Source of the DNA: Avena insularis
Taxonomy: Eukaryota; Streptophyta; Magnoliopsida; Poales; Poaceae
Assembly (NCBI GenBank): GCA_023614405.1
Contig: CM042688.1
Span: 445,150,028 to 445,214,027, forward strand
Direction: 5' to 3'
Length of the DNA: 64,000 nt
A program made the position numbers and the translations under genes. Below, piece after piece: positions 1 to 14,071 of this stretch. Each line of letters begins with the position of its first letter. The first letter of the stretch is position 1. The notes under the pieces were generated by a model that saw only the letters and a program-made list of their open reading frames with translations, had not been told where the DNA came from and did not search any database.

Positions 1-2094
1 ACTTTCATGTGTGTGGCCATGTTGATCATTGTGGTTTGGCAAAGAACACATGCAATGTCACTCCAACATGTGTCCAACCATGTCCAGGAACCCTAGCAAC
101 ATGCTATGATTCAACTTCAACATGTAGTGGAGAACGAGTTTGAAATATGTTGTATCAACACACCCACTTGGATGTGTGTGGCCATGTGGATAATTGTGGT
201 TTGGAAAATAGCACATCCAATGTCACTCCAACATGTGTCCACCATGTCTAGGAACCCTAGCAACAGGTTGGGATTCAACTGCCACTTGTAGTGGAGCAAC
301 AGTTTGAAAGAGGTTCCATCACAACACCTACTTGGTTGTGTGTGTGTCCATACAGATCATTGTAGTTTGGAAAATAACACATGAAATGTCACTCCAACAT
401 GTGTCCAACCATGTCTAGGAACTCTAGCAACATGATGGGATTCAACTACCACATGAAGTGGAGCACCAGTTTCAAAGATGTTGCATTGCCACACCCACTT
501 GGATATGTGTGTCCATTTGGATCATTGTGGTTTGGAAAATAACACATGCAATGTCACTTCAACATGTGTCCAACCATGTCCAGGAACCCTAGAAACATGT
601 TGTGATTCAACTACAACATGTAGTGGAGCACTAGTTTAAATGATGTTGTATCACCACACCCACTTGGATGTGTGTGGCCATGTGGATCATTGTGGTTTGG
701 AAATGAACACATGCAATGTCACTCCAACATGTGTTCAACCATGTCCAGGAACCCTGGCAAAATGCTGGGTTTCAACTGCCACATGCAGTGGAGCACCAGT
801 TTGAAAGATGTTGCATCACCACACCTACTTGGATGTGTGTGTGTGGCCATGTGGATCATTGTGGTTTGGAAAAGAAGACATGCAATGTTAGTCCAACATG
901 TGTCCAGCCATGTCCAGGAACCCTATCAACATGTTTGGATTCGACCACGAAATGTAGTGGAGCACTAGTTTGAAATATGTTGCATCACCATACCCAGTTT
1001 CATGTGTGTGTCCATGTTGATCATTGTGGTTTGGCAAAGAACACATGCAATGTCACTCCAACATGTGTCCAACCATGTCCAGGAAACCTAGCAACATGCT
1101 ATGACTCAACTTCAACATATAGTGGAGAACCAGTTTGAAATATGTTGTATCAACATATCCACATGGATGTGCGTGGCCATGTGGATCATTGTGGTTTGGA
1201 AAATAACACATGCAATGTCACTCCAACATGTGTCCACCATGTCTAGGAACCCTAGCAACAGGTTGGGATTCAACTACCACATGCAGTAGAGCAACAGTTT
1301 GAAAGAGGTTCCATCACCACACCTACTTGGCTGTGTGTGTGGCCATAAAAATCATTGTAGTTTGGAAAAGAACACACGAAATGTCACTCCAACATGTGTC
1401 CAACCATGTTTAGGAACTCTAGCAACATGTTGGGATTCAACTACCACATGAAGTGGAGCACTAGTTTCAAAGATGTTACATTGCCACACCCACTTGGATG
1501 TGTGTGTCCATTTGGATCATTGTGGTTTGGAAAAAGAACACATGCAATGTCACTCCAACATGTGTCCAACCATGTCTAGGAACTCTAGAAACATGTTGTG
1601 ATTCAACTACAACATGTAGTGGAGCACTAGTTTGAATGATGTTGTATCACCACACCCACTTGGATGTGTGTGGCCATGTGGATCATTGTGGTTTGGAAAT
1701 TAACACATACAATGTCACTCCAACATGTGTCCAACCATGTCCAGGAACCCTAGCAAAATGTTGGGTTTCAACTGCCACATGCAGTGGAGCACCAGTTTGA
1801 AAGATGTTGCGACACCACACCTACTTGAATGTGTGTGTGGCCATGTGGATCATTGTGGTTTGGAAAAGAACAGATGCAATATTAGTCCAACATGTGTCCA
1901 ACCATGTCCAGGAACCCTATCAACATGTTGGGATTCGACCACGACATGTAGTGGAGCACTAGTTTGAAATATGTTGCATCACCATACCCACTTTCATGTG
2001 TGTGTCCATGTTGATCATTGTGGTTTGGCAAAGAACACATGCAATGTCAGTCCAACATGTGTCCAACCATGTCCAGGAACCCTAGCAACATGCT

Positions 2095-3589
2095 ATGATT
2101 CAACTTCAACATATAGTGGAGAACCAGTTTGAAATATGTTGTATCAACATACCCACTTGGATGTGTGTGGCCATGTGGATCATTGTGGTTTGGAAAATAA
2201 CACATGCAATGTCACTCCAACATGTGTCCACCATGTCCAGGAACCCTAGCAACAGGTTGGATTCAACTGCCACATGCAGTGGAGGAACAATTTGAAAGAG
2301 ATTCCATCACCACACCTACTTGGCTGTGTGCGTGGCCATACAGATCATTGTAGTTTGGAAAAGAACACATGAAATGTCACTCCAACATGTGTCCAACCAT
2401 GTCTAGGAACTTTAGCAACATGCTGGGATTCTACTACCACATGAACTGGAGCACCAGTTTGAAAGATGTTGCATCACCACACCCACTTGGATGTGTGTGT
2501 GGGGCCATGTGGATCATTGTGGTTTTGTAAAGAACACATGCAACATCACTCCAACATGTGTCCAACCATGTCCAGGAATCCTAGAAACCTGCTAGGATTC
2601 AATTTCCACATGTAGTGGAGGACCAGTTTGGAATATGTTGCATCAGCACACCCACTTGGATGTGTGTGGTTATGTGGGTCATTGTTGTTTGGAAAAGAAC
2701 ACATGCAATGTCACTCCAATATGTGTCCAACCATGTCCAGGAACCCTAGCAAAATGCTGGGTTTCAACTTCCACGTGCAGTGGAGCACCAGTTTGAAAGA
2801 TGTTCCATCACCACACCTACTTGGATGTGTGTGTGTGGCCATGTGGATCATTGTGGTTTGGAAAAGAACACATGCAATGTCAGTCCAACATGTGCCCAAC
2901 CATGTCTAGGAACCCTATCCACATGTTGGTATTCGACCGCGACATGTAGTGGAGCACTAGTTTGAAATATGTTGCATCACCATACCCACTTTCATGTGTG
3001 TGGCCATGTTGATCATTGTGGTTTGGCAAAGAACACATGCAATGTCACTCCAACATGTGTCCAACCATGTCTAGGAACTCTAGAAACATGTTGTGATTCA
3101 ACTACAACATGTAGTGGAGCACTAGTTTGAATGATGTTGTATCACCACACCCACATGGATGTGTGTGGCCATGTGGATCATTGTGGTTTGGAAATTAACA
3201 CATACAATGTCACTCCAACATGTGTCCAACCATGTCCAGGAACCCTAGCAAAATGCTGGGTTTCAACTGCCACATGCAGTGGAGCACCAGTTTGAAAGAT
3301 GTTGCGACACCACACCTACTTGAATGTGTGTGTGGCCATGTGGATCATTGTGGTTTGGAAAAGAACAGATGCAATATTAGTCCAACATGTGTCCAACCAT
3401 GTCCAGGAACCCTATCAACATGTTGGGATTCGACCACGACATGTAGTGGAGCACTAGTTTGAAATATGTTGCATCACCATACCCACTTTCATGTGTGTGT
3501 CCATGTTGATCATTGTGGTTTGGCAAAGAACACATGCAATGTCACTCCAACATGTGTCCAACCATGTCCAGGAACCCTAGCAACATGCT
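2095..3589. repeat. Nine-monomer HOR unit with internal switch between HOR versions
   Basis: This step is 1,495 bp, nine monomers, where neighbours have six. After a normal A-B-C-D-E run, the F monomer near 3,000-3,110 changes into the end of a variant C monomer (GGAACTCTAGAAACATG, then TTGAATGATGTTG). Variant D, E and F follow before the next A. The junction looks like an unequal exchange between the two HOR versions, with the breakpoint inside a monomer around 3,055-3,075. Confidence 0.8.
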
Positions 3590-6586
3590 ATGATTCAACT
3601 TCAACATATAGTGGAGAACCAGTTTGAAATATGTTGTATCAACATACCCACTTGGATGTGTGTGGCCATGTGGATCATAGTGGTTTGGAAAATAACACAT
3701 GCAATGTCACTCCAACATGTGTCCACCATGTACAGGAACCCTAGCAACAGGTTGGGATTCAACTGCCACATGCAGTGGAGCAACAGTTTGAAAGAGGTTC
3801 CATCACCACACCTACTTGGCTGTGTGCGTGGCCATACAGATCATTGTAGTTTGGAAAAGAACACATGAAATGTCACTCCAACATGTGTCCAACCATGTCT
3901 AGGAACTTTAGCAACATGCTGGGATTCAACTAGCACATGAACTGGAGCACCAGTTTGAAAGATGTTGCATCACCACACCCACTTGGATGTGTGTGTGGGG
4001 CCATGTGGATCATTGTGGTTTTGTAAAGAACACATGCAACATCACTCCAACATGTGTCCAACCATGTCCAGGAATCCTAGAAACCTGCTAGGATTCAATT
4101 TCCACATGTAGTGGAGGACCAGTTTGGAATATGTTGCATCAGCACAGCCACTTGGATGTGTGTGGTTATGTGGGTCATTGTTGTTTGGAAAAGAACACAT
4201 GCAATGTCACTCCAATATGTGTCCAACCATGTCCAGGAACCCTAGCAAAATGCTGGGTTTCAACTTCCACATGCAGTGGAGCACCAGTTTGAAAGATGTT
4301 GCATCACCACACCTACTTGGATGTGTGTGTGTGGCCATGTGGATCATTGTGGTTTGGAAAAGAACACATGCAATGTCAGTCCAACATGTGCCCAACCATG
4401 TCTAGGAACCCTATCCACATGTTGGTATTCGACCGCGACATGTAGTGGAGCACTAGTTTGAAATATGTTGCATCACCATACCCACTTTCATGTGTGTGGC
4501 CATGTTGATCATTGTGGTTTGGCAAAGAACACATGCAATGTCACTCCAACATGTGTCCAACCATGTCCAGGAACCCTAGCAACATGCTATGATTCAACTT
4601 CAACATGTAGTCGAGAACGAGTTTGAAATATGTTGTATCAACACACCCACTTGGATGTGTGTGGCCATGCGGATCATTGTGGTTTGGAAAATAACACATG
4701 CAATGTCACTCCAACATGTGTCCACCTTGTCCAGGAACCCAAGCAACAGGTTGTGTTTCAACTGCCACATGAAGTGGAGCAACAGTTTGAAAGAGATTCC
4801 ATCACCACACCTACTTGGCTGTGTGTGTGGCCATACAGATCATTGTAGTTTGGAAAAGAACACATGAAATGTCACTACAACATGTGTCCAACCATGTCTA
4901 GGAACTCTAGCAACATGCTGGGATTCAACTACCACATGAACTGGAGCACCAGTTTGAAAGATGTTGCATCACCACACCCACTTGGATGTGTATGTGAGGC
5001 CATGTGGATCATTGTGGTTTTGTAAAGAACACATGCAACGTCACTCCAACATGTGTCCAACCATGTCCAGGAATCCTAGAAACCTGCTAGGATTCAATTG
5101 CCACATGTAGTGGAGGACCAGTTTGAAATATGTTGCATCAGCACACCCACTTGGATGTGTGTGGTTATGTGGGTCATTGTTGTTTGGAAAAGAACACATG
5201 CAATGTCACTCCAATATGTGTCCAACCATGTCCAGGAACCCTAGCAAAATGTTGGGTTTCAACTTCCACATGAAGTGGAGCACCAGTTTGAAAGATGTTG
5301 CATCACCACACCTACTTGGATGTGTGTGTGTGGCCATGTGGATCATTGTGGTTTGGAAAAGAACACATGCAATGTCAGTCCAACATGTGCCCAACCATGT
5401 CTAGGAACCCTATCCACATGTTGGGATTCGACCGCGACATGTAGTGGAGCACTAGTTTGAAATATGTTGCATCACCATACCCACTTTCATGTGTGTGGCC
5501 ATGTTGATCATTGTGGTTTGGCAAAGAACACATGCAATGTCACTCCAACATGTGTCCAACCATGTCCAGGAACCCTAGCAACAAGCTATGATTCAACTTC
5601 AACATGTAGTGGAGAGCGAGATTGAAATATGTTGTATCAACACACCCACTTGGATGTGTGTGGCCATGTGGATCATTGTGGTTTGGAAAATAACACATGC
5701 AATATCACTCCAACATGTGTCCACCATGTCCAGGAACCCTAGCAACAGGTTGGGTTTCAACTGCCACATGCAGTGGAGCAACAGTTTGAAAGAGGTTCCA
5801 TCACCACACCTACTTGGCTGTGTGTGTGGCCATACAGATCATTGTAGTTTGGAAAAGAACACATGAAATGTCACTACAACATGTGTCCAACCATGTCTAG
5901 GAACTCTAGCAACATGCTGGGATTCAACTACCACATGAACTAGATCACCAGTTTGAAAGATGTTGCATCACCACACCCACTTGGATGTGTGTGTGAGGCC
6001 ATGTGGATCATTGTGGTTTTGTAAAGAACACATGCAACGTCACTCCAACATGTGTCCAACCATGTCCAGGAATCCTAGAAACCTGCTAGGATTCAATTGC
6101 CACATGTAGTGGAGGACCAGTTTGAAATATGTTGCATCAGCACACCCACTTGGATGTGTGTGGTTATGTGGGTCATTGTTGTTTGGAAAAGAACACATGC
6201 AATGTCACTCCAATATGTGTCCAACCATGTCCAGGAACCCTAGCAAAATGTTGGGTTTCAACTTCCACATGAAGTGGAGCACCAGTTTGAAAGATGTTGC
6301 GTCACCACACCTACTTGGATGTGTGTGTGTGGCCATGTGGATCATTGTGGTTTGGAAAAGAACACATGCAATGTCAGTCCAACATGTGCCCAACCATGTC
6401 TAGGAACCCTATCCACATGTTGGGATTCGACCGCGACATGTAGTGGAGCACTAGTTCGAAATATGTTGCATAACCATACCCACTTTCATGTGTGTGGCCA
6501 TGTTGATCATTGTGGTTTGGCAAAGAACACATGCAATGTCACTCCAACATGTGTCCAACCATGTCCAGGAACCCTAGCAACTTGCT

Positions 6587-8413
6587 ATGATTCAACTTCA
6601 ACATGTAGTGGAGAACGAGTTTGAAATATGTTGTATCAACACACCCACTTGGATGTGTGTGGCCATGTGGATCATTGTGGTTTGGAAAATAACACATGCA
6701 ATGTCACTCCAACATGTGTCCACCATATCCGAACCCTAACAAGGTTGGGTTTCAACTGCCACATGCAGTGGAGCAACAGTTTGAAAGAGATTCCATCACC
6801 ACACCTACTTGGCTGTGTGTGTGGCCATACAGATCATTGTAGTTTGGAAAAGAACACATGAAATGTCACTACAACATGTGTCCAACCATGTCTAGGAACT
6901 CTAGCAACATGCTGGGATTTAATTACCACATGAACTGGAGCACCAGTTTGAAAGATGTTGCATCACCACACCCACTTGGATGTGTGTGAGGCCATGTGGA
7001 TCATTGTGGTTTTGTAAAGAACACATGCAACGTCACTCTAACATGTGTCCAACCATGTCCAGGAATCCTAAAAACCTGCTAGGATTCACTTGCCACATGT
7101 AGTGGAGGACCAGTTTGAAATATGTTGCATCACCACACCCACTTGGATGTGTGTGGTTATGTGGGTCATTGTTGTTTGGAAAAGAACACATGCAATGTCA
7201 CTCCAATATGTGTCCAACCATGTCCAGGAACCCTAGCAAAATGCTGGGTTTCAACTTCCACATGCAGTGGAGCACCAGTTTGAAAGATGTTGCATCACCA
7301 CACCTACTTGGATGTGTGTGTGTGGCCATGTTGATCATTGTGGTTTGGCAAAGAACACATGCAATGTCACTCCAACATGTGTCCAACCATGTCCAGGAAC
7401 CCTAGCAACATGCTATGATTCAACTTCAACATGTAGTGGAGAGCGAGATTGAAATATGTTGTATCAACACACCCACTTGGATGTGTGTGGCCATGTGGAT
7501 CATTGTGGTTTGGAAAATAACACATGCAATGTCACTCCAACATGTGTCCACCATGTCCAGGAACCCTAGCAACAGGTTGGGTTTCAACTGCCACATGTAG
7601 TGGAGCAACAGTTTGAAAGAGATTCCATCACCACACCTACTTGGCTGTGTGTGTGGCCATTATGATCATTGTAGTTTGGAAAAGAACACATGAAATGTCA
7701 CTACAACATGTGTCCAACCATGTCTAGGAACTCTAGCAACATGCTGGGATTCAACTACCACATGAACTGGATCACCAGTTTGAAAGATGTTGCATCACCA
7801 CACCCACTTGGATGTGTGTGTGAGGCCATGTGGATCATTGTGGTTTTGTAAAGAACACATGCAACGTCACTCCAACATGCATCCAACCATGTCCAGGAAT
7901 CCTAGAAACCTGCTAGGATTCAATTGCCACATGTAGTGGAGGACCAGTTTGAAATATGTTGCATCAGCACACCCACTTGGATGTGTGTGGTTATGTGGGT
8001 CATTGTTGTTTGGAAAAGAACACATGCAATGTCACTCCAATATGTGTCCAACCATGTCCAGGAACCCTAGCAAAATGTTGGGTTTCAACTTCCACATGAA
8101 GTGGAGCACCAGTTTGAAAGATGTTGCGTCACCACACCTACTTGGATGTGTGTGTGTGGCCATGTGGATCATTGTGGTTTGGAAAAGAACACATGCAATG
8201 TCAGTCCAACATGTGCCCAACCATGTCTAGGAACCCTATCCACATGTTGGGATTCGACCGCGACATGTAGTGGAGCACTAGTTCGAAATATGTTGCATCA
8301 CCATACCCACTTTCATGTGTGTGGCCATGTTGATCATTGTGGTTTGGCAAAGAACACATGCAATGTCACTCCAACATGTGTCCAACCATGTCCAGGAACC
8401 CTAGCAACTTGCT
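6587..8413. repeat. 11-monomer (5+6) super-unit, copy 1
   Basis: A five-monomer unit (828 bp) is followed by a six-monomer unit (999 bp). The five-mer is short because monomers E and F are fused at 7,265-7,433. That monomer starts as E (GATGTTGCATCACCACACC, CTACTTGG) and switches within GTGTGTGTGGCCATGT to F (TGATCATTGTGGTTTGGCAAAG, quoted here only as the F landmark TGATCATTGTGG). The A monomer near 6,720 also has a small deletion. The six-mer holds the rare variant ACATGCATCCAACCATG near 7,877, which recurs 1,831 bp downstream. Confidence 0.85.
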
Positions 8414-10244
8414 ATGATTCAACTTCAACATGTAGTGGAGAACGAGTTTGAAATATGTTGTATCAACACACCCACTTGGATGTGTGTGGCCATGTGGATC
8501 ATTGTGGTTTGGAAAATAACACATGCAATGTCACTCCAACATGTGTCCACCATATCCAGGAACCCTAGCAACAGGTTGGGTTTCAACTGCCACATGCAGT
8601 GGAGCAACAGTTTGAAAGAGATTCCATCACCACACCTACTTGGCTGTGTGTGTGGCCATACAGATCATTGTAGTTTGGAAAAGAACACATGAAATGTCAC
8701 TACAACATGTGTCCAACCATGTCTAGGAACTCTAGCAACATGCTGGGATTTAATTACCACATGAACTGGAGCACCAGTTTGAAAGATGTTGCATCACCAC
8801 ACCCACTTGGATGTGTGTGAGGCCATGTGGATCATTGTGGTTTTGTAAAGAACACATGCAACGTCACTCTAACATGTGTCCAACCATGTCCAGGAATCCT
8901 AAAAACCTGCTAGGATTCACTTGCCACATGTAGTGGAGGACCAGTTTGAAATATGTTGCATCACCACACCCACTTGGATGTGTGTGGTTATGTGGGTCAT
9001 TGTTGTTTGGAAAAGAACACATGCAATGTCACTCCAATATGTGTCCAACCATGTCCAGTAACCGAGGAAAACTGCTGGGTTTCAACTTCCACATGCAGTG
9101 GAGCACCAGTTTGAAAGATGTTGCATCACCACACCTACTTGGATGTGTGTGTGTGGCCATGTTGATCATTGTGGTTTGGCAAAGAACACATGCAATGTCA
9201 CTCCAACATGTGTCCAACCATGTCCAGGAACCCTAGCAACATGCTATGATTCAACTTCAACATGTAGTGGAGAGCGAGATTGAAATATGTTGTATCAACA
9301 CACCCACTTGGATGTGTGTGGCCATGTGGATCATTGTGGTTTGGAAAATAACACATGCAATGTCACTCCAACATGTGTCCACCATGTCCAGGAACCCTAG
9401 CAACAGGTTGGGTTTCAACTGCCACATGTAGTGGAGCAACAGTTTGAAAGAGATTCCATCACCACACCTACTTGGCTGTGTGTGTGGCCATACAGATCAT
9501 TGTAGTTTGGAAAAGAACACATGAAATGTCACTACAACATGTGTCCAACCATGTCTAGGAACTCTAGCAACATGCTGGGATTCAACTACCACATGAACTG
9601 GATCACCAGTTTGAAAGATGTTGCATCACCACACCCACTTGGATGTGTGTGTGAGGCCATGTGGATCATTGTGGTTTTGTAAAGAACACATGCAACGTCA
9701 CTCCAACATGCATCCAACCATGTCCAGGAATCCTAGAAACCTGCTAGGATTCAATTGCCACATGTAGTGGAGGACCAGTTTGAAATATGTTGCATCAGCA
9801 CACCCACTTGGATGTGTGTGGTTATGTGGGTCATTGTTGTTTGAAAAAGAACACATGCAATGTCACTCCAATATGTGTCCAACCATGTCCAGGAACCCTA
9901 GCAAAATGCTGGGTTTCAACTTCCACATGCAGTGGAGCACCAGTTTGAAAGATGTTGCATCACCACACCTACTTGGATGTGTGTGTGTGGCCATGTGGAT
10001 CATTGTGGTTTGGAAAAGAACAGATGCAATGTCAGTCCAAGATGTGCCCAACCATGTCTAGGAACCCTATCCACATGTTGGGATTCGACCGCGACATGTA
10101 GTGGAGCACTAGATTGAAATATGTTGCATCACCATACCCACTTTGATGTGTGTGGCCATGTTGATCATTGTGGTTTGGCAAAGAACACATGCAATGTCAC
10201 TCCAACATGTGTCCAACCATGTCCAGGAACCCTAGCAACATGCT
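8414..10244. repeat. 11-monomer (5+6) super-unit, copy 2
   Basis: It has the same order as the preceding copy at a distance of 1,827-1,831 bp, with the E/F chimeric monomer at 9,096-9,264. Shared rare variants include ACATGCATCCAACCATG (near 9,708) and the TGGATCACCAG form of monomer C (near 9,598). A local difference, CCAGTAACCGAGGAAAACTG near 9,056, is private to this copy. Confidence 0.85.
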
Positions 10245-12280
10245 ATGATTCAACTTCAACATGTAGTGGAGAACGAGTTTGAAATATGTTGTATCAACAC
10301 ACCCACTTGGATGTGTGTGGCCATGTGGATCATTGTGGTTTGGAAAATAACACATGCAATGTCACTCCAACATGTGTCCACCATGTCCAGGAACCCTAGC
10401 AACAGGTTGGGTTTCAACTGCCACATGTAGTGGAGCAACAGTTTGAAAGAGATTCCATCACCACACCTGCTTGGCTATGTGTGTGGCCATACAGATCATT
10501 GTAGTTTGGAAAAGAACACATGAAATGTCACTATAACATGTGTCCAACCATGTATAGGAACTCTAGCAACATGCTGGGATTCAATTACCACATGAACTGG
10601 AGCACCAGTTTGAAAGATGTTGCATCACCACACCCACTTGGATATGTGTGTGAGGCCATGTGGATCATTGTGGTTTTGTAAAGAACACATGCAACGTCAC
10701 TCCAACATGTGTCCAACCATGTCCAGGAATCCTAGAAACCTGCTAGGATTCAATTGCCACATGTAGTGGAGGACCAGTTTGAAATATGTTGCATCACCAC
10801 ACCCACTTGGATGTGTGTGGTTATGTGGGTCATTGTTGTTTGGAAAAGAACACATGCAATGTCACTCCAATATGTGTCCAACCATGTCCAGGAACCCTAG
10901 CAAAATGTTGGGTTTCAACTTCCACATGTAGTGGAGCACCAGTTTGAAAGATGTTGCATCACCACACCTACTTGGATGTGTGTGTGTGGCCATGTGGATC
11001 ATTGTGGTTTGGAAAAGAACACATGCAATGTCAGTCCAACATGTGCCCAACCATGTCTAGGAACCCTATCCACATGTTGGGATTCGACCGCGACATGTAG
11101 TGGAGCACTCGTTTGAAATATGTTGCATCACCATACCCACTTTCATGTGTGTGGCCATGTTGATCATTGTGGTTTGGCAAAGAACACATGCAATGTCACT
11201 CCAACATGTGTCCAACCATGTCCAGGAACCCTAGCAACATGCTATGATTCAACTTCAACATGTAGTGGAGAACGAGTTTGAAATATGTTGTATCAACACA
11301 CCCACTTGGATGTGTGTGGCCATGTGGATCATTGTGGTTTGGAAAATAACACATGCAATGTCACTCCAACATGTGGCCACCATGTCCAGGAACCCTAGCA
11401 ACAGGTTGGGTTTCAACTGCCACATGCAGTGGAGCAACAGTTTGAAAGAGATTCCATCACCACACCTACTTAGCTGTGTGTGTGGCCATACAGATCATTG
11501 TACTTTGGAAAAGAACACATGAAATGTCACTACAACATGTGTCCAACCATGTCTAGGAACTCTAGCAACATGCTGGGATTCAATTACCACATGAACTGGA
11601 GCACCAGTTTGAAAGTTGTTATATCACCACACCCACTTGGATGTGTGTGTGAGGCCATGTGGATCATTGTGGTTTTGTAAAGAACACATGCAAAGTCACT
11701 CTAACATGTGTCCAACCATGTCCAGGAATCCTAGAAACCTACTAGGATTCAATTGCCACATGTAGTGGAGGACCAGTTTGAAATATGTTGCATCACCACA
11801 CCCACTTGGATGTGTGTGGTTATGTGGGTCATTGTTGTTTGGAAAAGAACACATGCAATGTCACTCCAATATGTGTCCAACCATGTCCAGGAACCCTAGC
11901 AAAATGATGGGTTTCAACTTCCACATGCAGTGGAGCACCAGTTTGAAAGATGTTGCATCACCACACCTACTTGGATGTGTGTGTGGACATGTGGGTCATT
12001 GTGGTTTGGAAAAGAACACATGCAATGTCAGTCCAACATGTGCCCAACCATGTCTAGGAACCCTATCCACATGTTGGGATTCGACCGCGACATGTAGTGG
12101 AGCACTAGTTTGAAATATGTTGCATCACCATACCCACTTTCATGTGTGTGGCCATGTTGATCATTGTGGTTTGGCAAAGAACACATGCAATGTCACTCCA
12201 ACATGTGTCCAACCATGTCCAGGAACCCTAGCAACATGCTATGATTCAACTTCAACATGTAGTGGAGAGCGAGATTAAAA
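9250..12280. repeat. Large segmental duplication in the HOR, copy 1 (offset ~3.82 kb)
   Basis: Rare variants in this stretch recur 3,820-3,827 bp downstream. Examples are GAACAGATGCAATGTCAG with CCAAGATGTGCC (near 10,019), GAGCACTAGATTG (near 10,105), CCACTTTGATGTG (near 10,138), GAGCACTCGTTTG (near 11,104), AAAGTTGTTATATCACC (near 11,611) and AAAATGATGGG (near 11,900). The offset is 23 monomers. Edges are estimated by eye from where the shared variants stop. Confidence 0.8.
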
Positions 12281-14071
12281 TATGTTGTATCAACACACCC
12301 ACTTGGATGTGTGTGGCCATGTGGATCATTGTGGTTTGGAAAATAACACATGCAATGTCACTCCAACATGTGTCCACCATGTCCAGGAACCCTAGCAACA
12401 GGTTGGGTTTCAACTGCCACATGCAGTGGAGCAACAGTTTGAAAGAGATTCCATCACCACACCTACTTGGCTGTGTGTGTGGCCATACAGATCATTGTAG
12501 TTTGGAAAAGAACACATGAAATGTCACTACAACATGTGTCCAACCATGTCTAGGAACTCTAGCAACATGCTGGGATTCAATTACCACATGAACTGGAGCA
12601 CCAGTTTGAAAGATGTTGCATCACCACACCCACTTGGATGTGTGTGAGGCCATGTGGATCATTGTGGTTTTGTAAAGAACACATGCAATGTCACTCTAAC
12701 ATGTGTCCAACCATGTCCAGGAATCCTAGAAACCTGCTAGGATTCACTTGCCACATGTAGTGGAGGACCAGTTTGAAATATGTTGCATCACCACACCCAC
12801 TTGGATGTGTGTGGTTATGTGGGTCATTGTTGTTTGGAAAAGAACACATGCAATGTCACTCCAATATGTGTCCAACCATGTCCAGGAACCCTAGCAAAAT
12901 GCTGGGTTTCAACTTCCACATGCAGTGGAGCACCAGTTTGAAAGATGTTGCATCACCACACCTACTTGGATGTGTGTGTGTGGCCATGTTGATCATTGTG
13001 GTTTGGCAAAGAACACATGCAATGTCACTCCAACATGTGTCCAACCATGTCCAGGAACCCTAGCAACATGCTATGATTCAACTTCAACATGTAGTGGAGA
13101 GCGAGATTGAAATATGTTGTATCAACACACCCACTTGGATGTGTGTGGCCATGTGGATCATTGTGGTTTGGAAAATAACACATGCAATGTCACTCCAACA
13201 TGTGTCCACCATGTCCAGGAACCCTAGCAACAGGTTGGGTTTCAACTGCCACATGCAGTGGAGCAACAGTTTGAAAGAGATTCCATCACCACACCTACTT
13301 GGCTGTGTGTGTGGCCATACAGATCATTGTAGTTTGGAAAATAACACATGAAATGTCACTACAACATGTGTCCAACCATGTCTAGGAACTCTAGCAACAT
13401 GCTAGGATTCAACTACCACATGAACTGGATCACCAGTTTGAAAGATGTTGCATCACCACACCCACTTGGATGTCTGTGTGAGGCCATGTGGATAATTGTG
13501 GTTTTGTAAAGAACACATGCAACGTCACTCCAACATGTGTCCAACCATGTCCAGGAATCCTAGAAACCTGCTAGGATTCAATTGCCACATGTAGTGGAGG
13601 ACCAGTTTGAAATATGTTGCATCAGCACACCCACTTGGATGTGTGTGGTTATGTGGGTCATTGTTGTTTGGAAAAGAACACATGCAATGTCACTCCAATA
13701 TGTGTCCAACCATGTCCAGGAACCCTAGCAAAATGCTGGGTTTCAACTTCCACATGCAGTGGAGCACCAGTTTGAAAGATGTTGCATCACCACACCTACT
13801 TGGATGTGTGTGTGTGGCCATGTGGATCATTGTGGTTTGGAAAAGAACAGATGCAATGTCAGTCCAAGATGTGCCCAACCATGTCTAGGAACCCTATCCA
13901 CATGTTGGGATTCGACCGCGACATGTAGTGGAGCACTAGATTGAAATATGTTGCATCACCATACCCACTTTGATGTGTGTGGCCATGTTGATCATTGTGG
14001 TTTGGCAAAGAACACATGCAATGTCACTCCAACATGTGTCCAACCATGTCCAGGAACCCTAGCAACATGCT
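12241..14071. repeat. 11-monomer (5+6) super-unit, copy 3
   Basis: A third 832 + 999 bp unit with the E/F chimeric monomer at 12,923-13,091. The identical chimera junction in all three copies indicates one original exchange followed by amplification of the 11-mer. Confidence 0.83.

Noticed and set aside
4426..4442. CENP-B box in monomer E (TTCGACCGCGACATG)
   Set aside because: It shares TTCG, but the A and CGGG positions required by the box do not fit.
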